DNA of 5,898 nucleotides, taken from assembly GCA_030432175.1 (NCBI GenBank), contig JAUIHU010000312.1:1-5898 (forward strand), read 5' to 3'. A program made the translations under genes and the position numbers. This document shows positions 5,805 through 5,898 of the stretch, piece by piece. Position 1 is the stretch's first letter, and every line of letters starts with the position of its first letter. Under the pieces are notes generated by a model. It was not told where the DNA came from. It made no database searches and saw nothing but the letters and a program-made list of their open reading frames with translations. The DNA comes from Verrucomicrobiia bacterium (GTDB lineage: Bacteria; Verrucomicrobiota; Verrucomicrobiia; Limisphaerales; JAUIHU01).

Positions 5805-5898
5805 GAATTGAATTAATAATTAAATATTAACAATTAAGAATTAAAAACTGTCAGAAATCTTTAATTCCTATTGATCGGTTTCCGGCATCGGAGGCTGG
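5805..5898 (-). promoter_or_regulatory. AT-rich leader with candidate promoter
   Basis: The 45 bases next to the start are almost all A and T, with repeated TTAATT-like words about 7-9 bases apart (5806-5846). A candidate promoter is CTGACA (5854-5849) and TAATAT (5829-5824) with a 19-base spacer, or TTAATA with 18. Beyond 5855 the base composition returns to normal, and the end of an upstream gene may lie there, but every minus-strand frame reaches a stop within this stretch and I cannot tell which one is used. Confidence 0.35.

Noticed and set aside
1..5898. CRISPR array, tRNA, rRNA or insertion sequence
   Set aside because: I saw no regularly spaced direct repeats, no cloverleaf or rRNA-like stretch, and no transposase motifs or terminal inverted repeats.

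Overview
The window carries six protein genes, all on the minus strand, so gene order reads from high to low coordinates. GC content is moderate (about half). Most starts have no Shine-Dalgarno. Several proteins look like those I associate with Planctomycetes: a DUF116-prenyl synthase fusion, a stand-alone prenyltransferase/squalene-cyclase-repeat protein, and a CobW-type GTPase with a PTHR tail. A planctomycete (Gimesia/Rubinisphaera-like base composition) is my best guess, from memory of family distributions and not from any search.

Layout in transcription order. (1) 5805-5898: AT-rich leader with a weak candidate promoter. (2) 5307-5804: GcvH-like lipoyl-carrier protein that keeps the lipoylated lysine. 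(3) 4122-5261: CobW/P47K-family G3E GTPase with the GGCxCC metal motif. (4) 3985-4121: spacer with a possible promoter and a hairpin. (5) 3604-3984: small five-cysteine protein resembling the N-terminal domain of heterodisulfide reductase subunit HdrA. (6) 2680-3540: protein with a 2x[4Fe-4S] ferredoxin module in its middle. (7) 2635-2663: intrinsic terminator. (8) 2361-2634: non-coding spacer. (9) 630-2360: DUF116 domain fused to an all-trans polyprenyl diphosphate synthase. (10) 1-688: prenyltransferase/squalene-cyclase-repeat protein overlapping the previous gene by 59 bases and running off the window.

The first four genes look like one or two transcription units ending at the terminator. 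The last two form a separate, translationally coupled unit. Taken together, the window holds a lipoyl carrier, a metal-chaperone GTPase, an HdrA-N-like Fe-S protein, a dicluster ferredoxin, a Cys-rich DUF116 domain on an isoprenoid synthase, and a terpene-cyclase-fold protein. No glycine-cleavage partner (GcvT, GcvP) and no other Hdr subunit is present. My inference is an uncharacterised redox/lipoyl system linked to isoprenoid chemistry. The family assignments are fairly secure; the joint function is not known.
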